Shown: positions 16,289 to 24,556 of the stretch, in pieces
Numbering within the stretch: position 1 is the first letter of the stretch
Layout of the letters: each line of letters begins with the position of its first letter
Assembly (NCBI RefSeq): GCF_029893805.1
Contig: NZ_JARXYP010000002.1
Coordinates: 3,100,001-3,164,000 of the forward strand
Source of the DNA: Streptomyces sp. SAI-135
GTDB lineage: Bacteria; Actinomycetota; Actinomycetes; Streptomycetales; Streptomycetaceae
DNA length: 64,000 nucleotides
Reading direction: 5' to 3'
Made by a program: the position numbers and the translations under genes
Notes under the pieces: model-generated
What the model saw: only the letters and a program-made list of their open reading frames with translations
What the model was told of the DNA's origin: nothing
Databases searched by the model: none

Positions 16289-17161
16289 GTGCCCCGAATC
16301 GCCCTCGTCACCTACGACCCCGGCCCCGAGCCCCACAAGGACGCCGACCTGCCCGTGCTGGTGGCGGCGCTGCGCGAGGCCGGCGCCGACGCGCGGGCCG
16401 TGTGCTGGGACGACGCCGACGTCGACTGGGCCGGCTACGACCTGGCCGTCATCCGGTCCACCTGGGACTACAGCTGGCGGGCGGCCGAGTTCGTGGCGTG
16501 GGCGGAGCGGTGCGGCAAGGCGACGCGGCTCGCCAATCCGGCGGAGGTCGTGCGCTGGAACACCGACAAGCGCTACCTCGGGGAGCTCGCGGAGGCGGGG
16601 GTGCCGGTGGTGCCGACCCGCTATCTCGCGCCCGGCGACCCGGCCGACCTGCCCGTCGGCCACGAGTACGTCGTCAAGCCCACGTCCGGGGCGGGCGCGC
16701 GCTACGCCGCGCGGTACACGCCGGAGCAGCACGAGGATGCCGTACGGCACCTGGAGCGCATGCACGCGGAGGGCCTGACCGCGATGGTGCAGCCGTACAT
16801 GCGGGGCATCGACGCGGGCGGTGAGCGGGCGCTGCAGTTCTTCGGGGGGCGGCTGCTGCACGCCGGCCGAAAGCGGGCCGTCCTCGCTCCCGGTACGTCC
16901 TTCGACGCGGAGAAGGTCGCCCACCCGGGTCTGGAACCCTGGACCCCCACCCCGGCCGAAGTAGCCGTCGCCGAACGCGCCCTGGCCGCCGTGCCGGACG
17001 CGCCCGAACTGCTGTACGCGCGCGTGGACCTCGTCGACGGGGAGGACGGGCAGCCGCGGGTCATGGAACTGGAACTGGTCGAACCGAACCTCTTCCTGTT
17101 CCTGCACCCGCGGTCCCTGGGGCCGGTGGTGGAGGCGCTGCTGGCAGCGGCCGGACGCTGA
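16289..17161 (+). CDS. ATP-grasp domain protein (RimK/glutathione synthetase type)
   Basis: A 290-residue protein. The N-terminal region (PRIALVTYDPGPEPHKDADL, VIRSTWDYSW) and central ATP-grasp segments (HEYVVKPTSGAGARYAARYT, MVQPYM) are those of small peptide-ligase-like ATP-grasp enzymes. The metal-binding end is LYARVDLVDGEDGQPRVMELELVEPNLFLFL. It would ligate a carboxylate to an amine using ATP; substrate unknown. The GTG at 16289 is preceded by AAAGGAA 8 nt upstream, whereas a much longer upstream reading is antisense to the MerR-PP2C gene and is discarded. Confidence 0.88.
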   Translation: MPRIALVTYDPGPEPHKDADLPVLVAALREAGADARAVCWDDADVDWAGYDLAVIRSTWDYSWRAAEFVAWAERCGKATRLANPAEVVRWNTDKRYLGELAEAGVPVVPTRYLAPGDPADLPVGHEYVVKPTSGAGARYAARYTPEQHEDAVRHLERMHAEGLTAMVQPYMRGIDAGGERALQFFGGRLLHAGRKRAVLAPGTSFDAEKVAHPGLEPWTPTPAEVAVAERALAAVPDAPELLYARVDLVDGEDGQPRVMELELVEPNLFLFLHPRSLGPVVEALLAAAGR

Positions 17162-17193
17162 CGCGAGCGGCTCCCGGCCCCGCCCCGGGCCCG

Positions 17194-17901
17194 TTACCCG
17201 CCGTCCTCCGGCTCCCAGTCCAGCAGCCGTACCTTCGCCACCGTGCGGACATGGCGGCGCATCGCCGTGGCCGCCTGGCCCGGGCGCCGCAGGTCGATCG
17301 CGTCGAGGATCGCCCGGTGCTGGGCGAGGGAGCGCTCGGGGCGGTGCGGCTGGCGCAGGGACTCGGTGCGGCTCTCGGCGATCTGGTCGGCGATGGAGCG
17401 CATGAACTCCGCGAGCAGGCTGCTGTGCGCGGCCGCGGTGACCGCCGCGTGGAACAACCGGTCGCCCTCGACACCGTGACCGCCGTCCTCGATCTCGCCG
17501 GCCATCGTCGCGAGCGCGGTCCGCATCGCGACCAGGTCCTCGTCGGTGCGGCGCTCGGCGGCGAGTTCGGCGAGCTTGGTCTCCAGGGCCTCGCGGGCCT
17601 CGAGGACGTCGGGCAGACGCCGGCGCCGCTCGACCATCTTCTCGACGGGTTCGACGTCGAGGCTGTCGCGGACGAGATACGTGCCGCCGCCGTGCCGTGC
17701 CTCGACCAGGCCCTGGACCTCCAGGACGACGATGGCCTGCTTCACGGAGGCCCGGCTGACCCCGAGGCGGGTGGCCAGATCGCGTTCGGGCGGGAGCCGG
17801 TCGCCGGCCCGCAGCCCGGCCTCGGTGACGTACTGGCGCAGCCGGTCCAGCACCTGTTCGTACAGGCGCGGTTTGCTCATGGGGCGCAGGGCGTCGGTCA
17901 C
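17194..17901 (-). CDS. GntR/FCD-family regulator of the malonate locus
   Basis: A 235-residue FadR-subfamily repressor. The winged HTH is about residues 10-75 (YEQVLDRLRQYVTEAGLRAG, DLATRLGVSRASVKQAIVVL), and the all-helical FCD ligand domain is about 90-230 (LEAREALETKLAELAAERR, FHAAVTAAAHSSLLAEF, HRAILDAI). The GTG at 17899-17901 follows a GAGAGGGGG ribosome-binding sequence; the longer upstream reading crosses the operators and is rejected. The gene is divergent from matC-matB with two repeated operator-like sites between them. Repression relieved by malonate or malonyl-CoA is the expected behaviour (inference). Confidence 0.9.
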   Translation of the reverse strand: MTDALRPMSKPRLYEQVLDRLRQYVTEAGLRAGDRLPPERDLATRLGVSRASVKQAIVVLEVQGLVEARHGGGTYLVRDSLDVEPVEKMVERRRRLPDVLEAREALETKLAELAAERRTDEDLVAMRTALATMAGEIEDGGHGVEGDRLFHAAVTAAAHSSLLAEFMRSIADQIAESRTESLRQPHRPERSLAQHRAILDAIDLRRPGQAATAMRRHVRTVAKVRLLDWEPEDGG

Positions 17902-17958
17902 GGGTCCCCCTCTCGTTCGTCGGGAGAGTAACACCCCGTAACACCCCCATAGGCGGTC

Positions 17959-17983
17959 AATTGGCCAAGTGGCTGAGCCAATT
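17959..17983. promoter_or_regulatory. GntR operator site A
   Basis: AATTGGC (17959-17965) and GCCAATT (17977-17983) are perfect 7-bp inverted arms with an 11-bp centre containing AGTGGCT. A near-identical 22-mer occurs at 18042-18063. The location in the GntR/matC divergent region makes it a likely GntR binding site. Confidence 0.7.
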
Positions 17984-18041
17984 CTGCGCGCGCCCTTGAC
18001 GTTCCGCGCGCCTCGCACCACGCTAACCAGCCACCACCCAC

Positions 18042-18063
18042 TGGCCGAGTGGCTCAGCCAATT
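18042..18063. promoter_or_regulatory. GntR operator site B
   Basis: TGGCCGAGTGGCTCAGCCAATT repeats site A with two substitutions (A to G and G to C), in the same orientation, 81 bp away. A further partial copy, TCAGCCAAT, follows at 18070-18078. It lies 75-95 bp upstream of the matC start codon. Confidence 0.65.
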
Positions 18064-18136
18064 GACCATTCAGCCAATCACCCAGTGAGCCGCTCAGCCC
18101 ACCCAACCGCTCCGGGGCCCAACGACGGGAGCCCGT

Positions 18137-19522
18137 ATGTCCCCCGAACTCATCTCGATCCTCGTCCTCGTCGTGGTGTTCGTCATCGCCACCACCCGTT
18201 CCGTCAACATGGGCGCCCTCGCCTTCGCCGCCGCCTTCGCGGTGGGCGAGCTGGTCGCCGGCCTCGACGCGGACGGCATCTTCGCCGGCTTCCCCGGCGA
18301 TCTGTTCGTCGTCCTCGTCGGCGTGACCTACCTGTTCGCGATCGCGCGGGCCAACGGCACCACGGACTGGCTGGTCCACGCGTCCATCCGGCTGGTGCGC
18401 GGGAGGGTGGCGCTGATCCCGTGGGTGATGTTCGCGCTCACGGGGGCGCTGACGGCGATCGGCGCGGTCAGCCCGGCCGCGGTCGCGATCGTCGCGCCGA
18501 TCGCGCTGAGCTTCGCCGCGCGGTACGGGATCAGCCCCTTGCTGATGGGCGCGATGGTGGTGCACGGCGCGCAGGGCGGCGGCTTCTCCCCGATCAGCAT
18601 CTACGGGACGATCGTCAACGGCATCGTCGAGCGCGAACACCTCCCGGGCAACGAGGTGTTCCTCTTCCTGGCCTCCCTCATCGTCAACCTCGTCATCGCG
18701 GGCGTGATGTTCGTGCTGTTCGGCGGGCTGAAGCTGTGGGCGCGGGGGGCGGTGCCGCCGGCCGAGACCGGCGCCGCCGGGGACACCCCCGACGGGCGCG
18801 AAGTACCGGACACCGGCACCACCCCCGGCCCCTCGGGCACCACCGCTCCAGCCGCCTACGCCCCGGCCGCCTCCGGTACCGCCACCGCCGTGGTCACCCG
18901 CCCCGGCGCCCCCGACACCACCCGCCTCACCCCCGCCCGCGTCGCGACCCTGACCGCCCTGGTCGCCCTGGTCGTGGCCGTCCTCGTCTTCGACCTCGAC
19001 GCCGGGCTCACGTCGATCACCCTCGCGGTGATCCTGAGTGCCGCCTGGCCGCAGGACAGCCGCACGGCGGTCGGACAGATCGCCTGGACCACGGTGCTGC
19101 TGATCTGCGGAGTCCTCACCTACGTGGGTGTGCTGGACGAGATGGGCACGATCAAGTGGGCCGGTGAGGGCGTCGGCGGCATCGGCGTCCCGCTGCTGGC
19201 CGCCGTACTGCTGTGCTACATCGGCGCGATCGTCTCCGCGTTCGCCTCCTCCGTGGGGATCATGGGCGCGCTGATCCCGCTGGCCGTGCCGTTCCTCGCG
19301 CAGGGCGAGATCGGCGCGGTGGGGATGGTGGCGGCGCTTGCGGTGTCGGCGACGGTCGTGGACGTGAGCCCCTTCTCGACGAACGGGGCGCTGGTGCTGG
19401 CCGCGGCGCCGGACGTGGACCGCGAGCGTTTCTTCCGGCAGCTGATGGTCTACGGAGGCATCGTGGTCGCGGTGGTGCCCGCGGTGGTGTGGCTGGTGAT
19501 GGTCGTGCCGGGGTTCGGGTAG
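18137..19522 (+). CDS. matC: MatC-like dicarboxylate (malonate) carrier
   Basis: A 461-residue integral membrane protein of the ArsB/NhaD/SLC13-like superfamily with the MatC N-terminal domain. About 11-12 hydrophobic helices flank a hydrophilic Pro/Thr-rich loop around residues 205-265. Conserved segments are GALTAIGAVSPAAVAIVAPI with GAQGGGFSPISIYG in the first half, and ALAVSATVVDVSPFSTNGAL in the second, the paired hairpins typical of these carriers. It is followed 36 bp later by the malonyl-CoA synthetase gene, so malonate or methylmalonate is the likely substrate. The ATG is spaced behind GACGGGAG. Confidence 0.85.
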   Translation: MSPELISILVLVVVFVIATTRSVNMGALAFAAAFAVGELVAGLDADGIFAGFPGDLFVVLVGVTYLFAIARANGTTDWLVHASIRLVRGRVALIPWVMFALTGALTAIGAVSPAAVAIVAPIALSFAARYGISPLLMGAMVVHGAQGGGFSPISIYGTIVNGIVEREHLPGNEVFLFLASLIVNLVIAGVMFVLFGGLKLWARGAVPPAETGAAGDTPDGREVPDTGTTPGPSGTTAPAAYAPAASGTATAVVTRPGAPDTTRLTPARVATLTALVALVVAVLVFDLDAGLTSITLAVILSAAWPQDSRTAVGQIAWTTVLLICGVLTYVGVLDEMGTIKWAGEGVGGIGVPLLAAVLLCYIGAIVSAFASSVGIMGALIPLAVPFLAQGEIGAVGMVAALAVSATVVDVSPFSTNGALVLAAAPDVDRERFFRQLMVYGGIVVAVVPAVVWLVMVVPGFG

Positions 19523-19558
19523 GACCGACAGGCGACAACACGTCAGGAGTTGTGAAGC

Positions 19559-21010
19559 GTGACCTCTCTCTTCCCGGCCCTCAGGGGCATCGCGGCGGAC
19601 CGTCCCGCCCTGCGGTTCGGCGACCGCTCGCTCACCTACGCGCAACTCGCCGCCGCGGCCGGCGGCCTGGCCACCCGTCTGGCGCGGTACGACCGCGTGG
19701 CCGTCTGGGCGACACCGGAGCTGGAGACCGCGGTGGCCGTGGTGGCGGCGCTGGAGGCCGGTGTCGCGGCGGTGCCGCTGAACCCGAAGTCCGGCGAGAA
19801 GGAGCTCGGGCACATCCTCAACGACAGCGCCCCCGGTCTGCTGCTCTCCGCACCGGGTGCCGAACTCCCCTCCGCGCTCGCCGGCTTGGAACGCCTGGAC
19901 ATCGACGTGCACGGCACCGGCGCCCCCGTCCCCGCCCTCGAGAGCCCGGCGCGAGACGCGGACCCGGCCCTGGTCGTCTACACCTCCGGCACCACGGGGC
20001 CGCCGAAGGGCGCGGTGATCCCCCGCAGGGCGGTCACCGCCACCCTGGACGCCCTCGCCGACGCCTGGCAGTGGACCGCGCGGGACGTCCTCGTGCACGG
20101 CCTGCCCCTGTTCCATGTGCACGGCCTGGTCCTGGGCATCCTCGGCCCGCTGCGCCGCGGCGGTTCGGTCCGCCACCTCGGCCGTTTCAGCACGGCCGGT
20201 GTGGCCCGTGAGCTGAACGGCGGCGCGACCATGCTCTTCGGTGTCCCGACGATGTACCACCGCATCGCCGAAACCCTCGCCGAAGAACCCGAGTTGGTGA
20301 AGGCGCTGGCCGGTGCCCGCCTCCTGGTCTCCGGCTCGGCGGCCCTCCCCGTGCACGACCACGAGCGCATCACGGCCGCGACCGGCCGCCGGGTCGTCGA
20401 GCGCTACGGCATGACGGAGACGCTGATGAACACCAGCGTGCGCGCGGACGGCGAGCCGCGTGCGGGCACGGTGGGCGTACCGCTGCCGGGTGTCGAGCTG
20501 CGGCTGGTGGAGGAGGACGGGTCGCCGATCACGTCGTACGACGGCGAGACGGTGGGCGAGATCCAGGTGCGCGGGCCCAACCTGTTCACCGAGTACCTCA
20601 ACCGTCCCGACGCGACGGCGGCCGCGTTCACGGCGGACGGCTGGTTCCGTACGGGGGACATGGCGGTGCGGGACGCGGACGGATACGTCCGGATCGTCGG
20701 CCGGAAGGCCACCGACCTGATCAAGAGCGGGGGTTACAAAATCGGGGCGGGCGAGATCGAGAACGCGCTGCTGGAGCACCCCGGGGTGCGGGAGGCGGCG
20801 GTGACCGGGGAGCCGGACCCCGACCTGGGCGAGCGGATCGTGGCGTGGATCGTTCCGGCGGACGCCCAGTCACCGCCCTCCCTCGACGAGTTGGCGGACC
20901 ACGTGGCCCGCCGACTGGCACCCCACAAGCGCCCCCGGGTCGTCCACCACATCGACTCCCTCCCCCGCAACGACATGGGGAAGATCATGAAGCGGGCGCT
21001 GCATGGCTGA
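19559..21010 (+). CDS. matB: Malonyl-CoA/methylmalonyl-CoA synthetase MatB
   Basis: A 483-residue ANL-superfamily ligase that activates malonate (and often methylmalonate) with ATP and CoA. Motifs are LVVYTSGTTGPPKGAV (P-loop), ERYGMTETLMNT (A5), GWFRTGDMAV (A7), GRKATDLIKSGGYKIGAGEIE (A8 hinge) and the catalytic lysine near the C-terminus in PRNDMGKIMKRAL. Substrate-site residues and overall sequence closely match what I recall of S. coelicolor MatB, including LVSGSAALPVHDHERI. The GTG start has AGGAG 9 nt upstream. It follows matC and overlaps the carboxyltransferase gene by 8 bp. Confidence 0.95.
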   Translation: MTSLFPALRGIAADRPALRFGDRSLTYAQLAAAAGGLATRLARYDRVAVWATPELETAVAVVAALEAGVAAVPLNPKSGEKELGHILNDSAPGLLLSAPGAELPSALAGLERLDIDVHGTGAPVPALESPARDADPALVVYTSGTTGPPKGAVIPRRAVTATLDALADAWQWTARDVLVHGLPLFHVHGLVLGILGPLRRGGSVRHLGRFSTAGVARELNGGATMLFGVPTMYHRIAETLAEEPELVKALAGARLLVSGSAALPVHDHERITAATGRRVVERYGMTETLMNTSVRADGEPRAGTVGVPLPGVELRLVEEDGSPITSYDGETVGEIQVRGPNLFTEYLNRPDATAAAFTADGWFRTGDMAVRDADGYVRIVGRKATDLIKSGGYKIGAGEIENALLEHPGVREAAVTGEPDPDLGERIVAWIVPADAQSPPSLDELADHVARRLAPHKRPRVVHHIDSLPRNDMGKIMKRALHG

Positions 21011-22379
21011 GCGTCCGTCCGCACGCGAGGTGCTCGCGCTGCTCGCCGACGACTTCTCCGAGATCCCGTACCCCGAACGGCGGCCGAAGCCCGACGGGCC
21101 GCTCGCCTGGGAGGGCTACGACGCCTCGCGCGCCCGCGCCGCCGAGCGCACCGGCGAGCAGGAGTCGGTCATCTGCGGCACCGCACACGTGGAGGGCACC
21201 CGAGCCGTCCTGATCGCCTTCGAGTTCGGCTTCCTCGGCGGCTCGCTGGGCGAACGCACCGGCGACCGGCTGGAGGCGGCGTACCGGTACGCCCGCGAAC
21301 ACCGCCTCCCCGTCGTGCCGTTGGTGGCCACGGGTGGCAGTCGTATGCAGGAGGGCATGCTCGCCCTGTCCCAACTCCAGCGCGTGGCACGCGAGTCGGC
21401 CCTGACGCGGGCGGCGGGCCTGCCCCAGATCGCGGTCCTGCGCGACCCCACCACGGGCGGCGGCTGGGCCACCCTGGGCGCGGGCGCCGACGTGATCCTC
21501 GCCCTGCCGGGGGCCCAGGTCGGCTTCGCGGGTTCCCGGGTCCGCCCGCCGGACGCGGATCCGTCGGCGTACTCGGCACAGGCGCAGGTGGCGGCGGGCG
21601 CGGCGGACGCGGTCGTACGGCCGCAGGAGCTGCGGGAGACGCTGGGGAGGTGGCTGCGCCTGCTGGCCCGCCCGTCGACCGGATCCGGCGACGGCCGGTC
21701 CACCGAACCCGCACCCGCTCCCGTCCCGGCCCCGCTCGGTGCGACCGGGCTGCCCGCCACCGGATGGGACGCGGTCCGCCGTGCCCGTTCCCCCGAACGG
21801 CCCAGGGCGAAGGCGTACCTGGACGCCTACTTCACCCGCCGCGAGGCGGTGTCCGGCGACCGCTGCGGCGGCACCGACCCGGGCATGCTGTGCGGCTTCG
21901 GCGAGCACGCGGGCCGCACCATCGCCTATGCCGCCCAGACCGGCACGGCGACCCGCCCCGCGGGCTATCGCACCGCCGCCCGCCTCATCCGCCTCGCGGA
22001 CCGTCTCGGCATCCCGGTGCTCACGCTGGTGGACACCCCGGGCGCGGCCAACGACGCGGAGGCCGAACGCCAGGGCGCGGGCGCGGCCATCGCCGACCTG
22101 TTCGCCGCGGTCGCCTCCGTCCGCACCCCGATCACCACCCTGCTCATCGGCGAGGGCGGCTCCGGCGGCGCCCTGGCCCTGGCGGCGCCCGGAGCCACGT
22201 ACGCGACACCGGACAGCTACTTCTCGGTGATCGCACCGGAACTGGCGGCGGCGATCCTGAAGCGCGGTCCGGAGGAGGTCGAGTCGACGGCGGACCAGCT
22301 GCGGATCCGGCCGCAGGACCTGGTGGAGCTCGGGGTGGTCGCACCGTTCGGGGAAAGCGGCCGCCCACGGCACCTGTGA
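21003..22379 (+). CDS. Fused AccD/AccA-like carboxyltransferase
   Basis: A 458-residue protein with two crotonase-fold halves. The N-half resembles AccD without the zinc ribbon (VEGTRAVLIAFEFGFLGGSLG, PVVPLVATGGSRMQEGMLAL). The C-half resembles AccA (TPGAANDAEAERQGAGAAIADL, TLLIGEGGSGGALALAAP). No biotin carboxylase or carrier gene is nearby. Beside matB it could be the carboxyltransferase of an acetyl-CoA carboxylase, or, like biotin-independent malonate decarboxylase subunits, a malonyl-CoA decarboxylase that completes malonate breakdown; a matA-type decarboxylase is absent. The second possibility is inference from context. Confidence 0.85.
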   Translation: MAERPSAREVLALLADDFSEIPYPERRPKPDGPLAWEGYDASRARAAERTGEQESVICGTAHVEGTRAVLIAFEFGFLGGSLGERTGDRLEAAYRYAREHRLPVVPLVATGGSRMQEGMLALSQLQRVARESALTRAAGLPQIAVLRDPTTGGGWATLGAGADVILALPGAQVGFAGSRVRPPDADPSAYSAQAQVAAGAADAVVRPQELRETLGRWLRLLARPSTGSGDGRSTEPAPAPVPAPLGATGLPATGWDAVRRARSPERPRAKAYLDAYFTRREAVSGDRCGGTDPGMLCGFGEHAGRTIAYAAQTGTATRPAGYRTAARLIRLADRLGIPVLTLVDTPGAANDAEAERQGAGAAIADLFAAVASVRTPITTLLIGEGGSGGALALAAPGATYATPDSYFSVIAPELAAAILKRGPEEVESTADQLRIRPQDLVELGVVAPFGESGRPRHL

Positions 22380-22406
22380 CCCCGCCTCACGCCACCTTAC
22401 GGGGAA

Positions 22407-22423
22407 CTTATTTAGGTCATAAG
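22407..22423. promoter_or_regulatory. A/T-rich inverted repeat upstream of mbl
   Basis: CTTAT (22407-22411), 7-bp spacer, ATAAG (22419-22423). It is the only A/T-rich patch in the 178-bp gap between the carboxyltransferase and mbl genes. It may be a promoter element or operator; no regulator is assigned. Confidence 0.3.
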
Positions 22424-22557
22424 CGACAAAACCCCCCATTCAGCCGCGCCCCGCCCGGCCCTCTAATAAAGGCGCCCCCTCCCTCGCCCGCGCACGATGC
22501 CACTAAGCCCCGCCACCCGGCGCGGCCCCACGGTCTGTGCTCTCGGGAGGACCTGCC

Positions 22558-23595
22558 ATGACCGCCAGTCTGGAGCAGCTGCGCCGCTGCCACTTCGCCG
22601 TCGACCTGGGCGCGGCGCGGACGCGGGTGTACGTGAAGGGGGCCGGGCTCGTCGTCGACCAGCCGTCGGCCGCCGCCGTGAACACCCGCACCGGCGCGCT
22701 GATCGCGGTCGGTGAGTTCGCCGAGAAGATGACGGGCCGCACCCCCGACTACATCCGTGTCGTCCGGCCCGTCTCCGGCGGCACCGTCGTCGACATCGAG
22801 ATGGCCCAGCGCATGCTGCGCCATCTGCTGGGCGACAGGATCCGCCGCAACCTGCGCCGCAAGCCCCGGCTGCGGGCCGCCGCCTGCACCCCGCACGACG
22901 CCGACCCGCTGGCCCAGCGCGCGGCGATCGAGACCCTCGTCGGGCTCGGGGCACGGCGTGTGGAGCTCGTGGACACCCTCATCGCCGCCGCCGTGGGCTG
23001 CGGACTTCCCGTCGAGCGGCCCGAGGCCACCATGATCATGGTGTGCGGGGCCGCCGCCACCCAGGTCGCCGTGCTCTCCCTCGGGTCGATCGTGACCGCC
23101 GAGCGCATCCCGGTCGGCGGCGAGGCCGTGGACCACGCGATCGTCCAGCACCTGCGCCACGAGCACGAGCTGATGCTGCCCAGCCAGTCCGTACGACCCT
23201 TGCAGCTGGCCCTCTCCGGCAACGGCCTCACCCCGCAGGGCCCCGCCTCCACCGAGATCCACGGCCGGGACGTCGCCACCGGGCTGGCCCGTTCCGTGCA
23301 GGTCGACACCGCCGCCGTACGGGACGCGATCGAGACGCCGCTGACCGCCGTGCTCGACGGCATCGGCCGGGTGCTGCGCAACTGCCCGCCCGACCTGGTG
23401 GCCGACCTCGCCGACCGCGGCATCATGATGGTCGGCGGCTCCGCGCTGCTGCCGGGGCTCGACCAGATGCTGCGGCACGCCACCGGGATGCCGGTGCACA
23501 TCGCCGAGCGGCCCGACGTCTGCGCCGTACAGGGGCTCGGGTACATGCTGGAGGGCCGCATCGAGCCGCTGTCGCTCGACCCCCTGGCCACCTGA
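22558..23595 (+). CDS. mbl: MreB/Mbl actin-like protein with degenerate nucleotide motifs
   Basis: A 345-residue actin-fold protein of the MreB family, which in Streptomyces functions in spore-wall synthesis rather than rod growth. Recognisable segments are FAVDLGAARTRVYVKGAGLV, GTVVDIEMAQRMLRHLL and IMMVGGSALLPGLDQML. The phosphate-2 loop is MVCGAAATQVAVLSLG where MreB has a DIGGGTT-type sequence, so ATP binding may be weakened. Streptomyces Mbl proteins are known to be divergent. The ATG at 22558 follows GGGAGG with 7-nt spacing; a GTG at 22537 would place that site inside the gene. Confidence 0.85.
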   Translation: MTASLEQLRRCHFAVDLGAARTRVYVKGAGLVVDQPSAAAVNTRTGALIAVGEFAEKMTGRTPDYIRVVRPVSGGTVVDIEMAQRMLRHLLGDRIRRNLRRKPRLRAAACTPHDADPLAQRAAIETLVGLGARRVELVDTLIAAAVGCGLPVERPEATMIMVCGAAATQVAVLSLGSIVTAERIPVGGEAVDHAIVQHLRHEHELMLPSQSVRPLQLALSGNGLTPQGPASTEIHGRDVATGLARSVQVDTAAVRDAIETPLTAVLDGIGRVLRNCPPDLVADLADRGIMMVGGSALLPGLDQMLRHATGMPVHIAERPDVCAVQGLGYMLEGRIEPLSLDPLAT

Positions 23596-23631
23596 GACGC
23601 GACTCCCCCCGCCGGAGACGGCCTTGCCGGC

Positions 23632-23660
23632 GACGGGGCCGGTGACGGTGAGGCCCCGTC
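23632..23660. terminator. Bidirectional terminator between mbl and the TetR gene
   Basis: GACGGGGCC (23632-23640) and GGCCCCGTC (23652-23660) form a perfect 9-bp stem with an 11-nt loop, located where the two convergent genes meet. It includes the TetR stop codon. Confidence 0.7.
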
Positions 23661-24288
23661 AGACCATCTCGGGCACCCGGGCCGTGCCCTCGGGGTGGAA
23701 CCGCTCCAGCCGCCGCGGCGGCACGATGCTCGGCAGCAGCATCTCCCACATCAGGGTGGTCTCCTCGGTCAGGTCGGCGCGGCCGCTGAGGACCTGGCTG
23801 CTGAGCTGCACTCCGGTCCAGGAGCCGACGATCAGCCGGGCCACCCGTCCGGGGTCGAGGTCCGCCTTGACGTCCCCGCGCTGCTGGGCCTGGACGAGGC
23901 ACTCCCGGATGAGCTCGATCCACCGGGCGTACGGCGCGCCGGCGAGGCCGGCCCTGGAGCTCCGGTCGATGACCAGCCGGATGCCGGCCCGCACCCGGAC
24001 GTCGGCCACCAGCCGCCGGGCCATGGAGTGCACGATGTCGATGACGGTCTGCACGCCGGGCCTCGTGGTGTCCGTGACCGGTTCCAGGGCGGCGAACTGC
24101 TCGTCGACGAGGGCCTGGGCGAGCTCCTCCTTGGAACCGAAGTGGAAGTACAGCGCCCCCTTGGTCACCCCGGCCTCCTTCACGATGTCCCCGAGCGACG
24201 TCCCGTGGTACCCCTCGGCGGCGAAGACGCGGGCCGCCCCGTCGAGGATGGCCGACCGGGTGACCTCCGCGCGCTCCTGCCTGACCAT
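23659..24288 (-). CDS. ScbR-like TetR-family gamma-butyrolactone receptor homologue
   Basis: A 209-residue TetR protein starting MVRQERAEVTRSAILDGAAR. The HTH GYHGTSLGDIVKEAGVTKGALYFHFGSKEELAQAL matches the strongly conserved DNA-binding domain of the ScbR/ArpA/CprB family. The C-terminal ligand domain contains RAGIRLVIDRSS and ARLIVGSWTGVQLSSQVLSG. These receptors bind gamma-butyrolactones and control antibiotic production and development. No butyrolactone synthase (AfsA type) is adjacent, so it may be an orphan receptor. A near-canonical autoregulatory element lies 61 bp upstream. The ATG 24288 start is chosen because homologues begin at this point. Confidence 0.88.
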   Translation of the reverse strand: MVRQERAEVTRSAILDGAARVFAAEGYHGTSLGDIVKEAGVTKGALYFHFGSKEELAQALVDEQFAALEPVTDTTRPGVQTVIDIVHSMARRLVADVRVRAGIRLVIDRSSRAGLAGAPYARWIELIRECLVQAQQRGDVKADLDPGRVARLIVGSWTGVQLSSQVLSGRADLTEETTLMWEMLLPSIVPPRRLERFHPEGTARVPEMV

Positions 24289-24348
24289 GCGTCCCACCCC
24301 TGCCTGAGTCACGAGCTCTCGGGAGCAGTCTGCCTTCCTGATCAACAG

Positions 24349-24374
24349 AGAAACCAACCGACTGGTACTTTTCT
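24349..24374. promoter_or_regulatory. ARE-like operator for the ScbR-family receptor
   Basis: The 26-bp site has outer arms AGAAA and TTTTCT and the core ACCAACCGACTGGT. This fits the ACNAACCGNNNGGT pattern of autoregulatory elements bound by ArpA/ScbR-type receptors. It sits in the region shared by the TetR gene and the divergent SLOG gene, so it could control both. Confidence 0.65.
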
Positions 24375-24556
24375 CGACGGTCCGGGCGAACACCGATGAC
24401 GGACGCCGGGGCCCTGATGGCCGACCTGGACGTCGATACGGTCACCCCCGCGTCCCAACTCCCCGCCGGCGAGCCCGGAGTGAGCGGGTGCGCCCCTGTG
24501 TGCTCCCCGCCGAGGGCGCTACGGTGGAGGTTCCGACGGCTGTGGGAGGCTCTCTC

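Noticed and set aside
18023-20779. A 918-codon minus-strand open frame across matC and matB
   Set aside because: Composition is repetitive His/Asp/Arg/Gly and lies opposite two well-identified genes.
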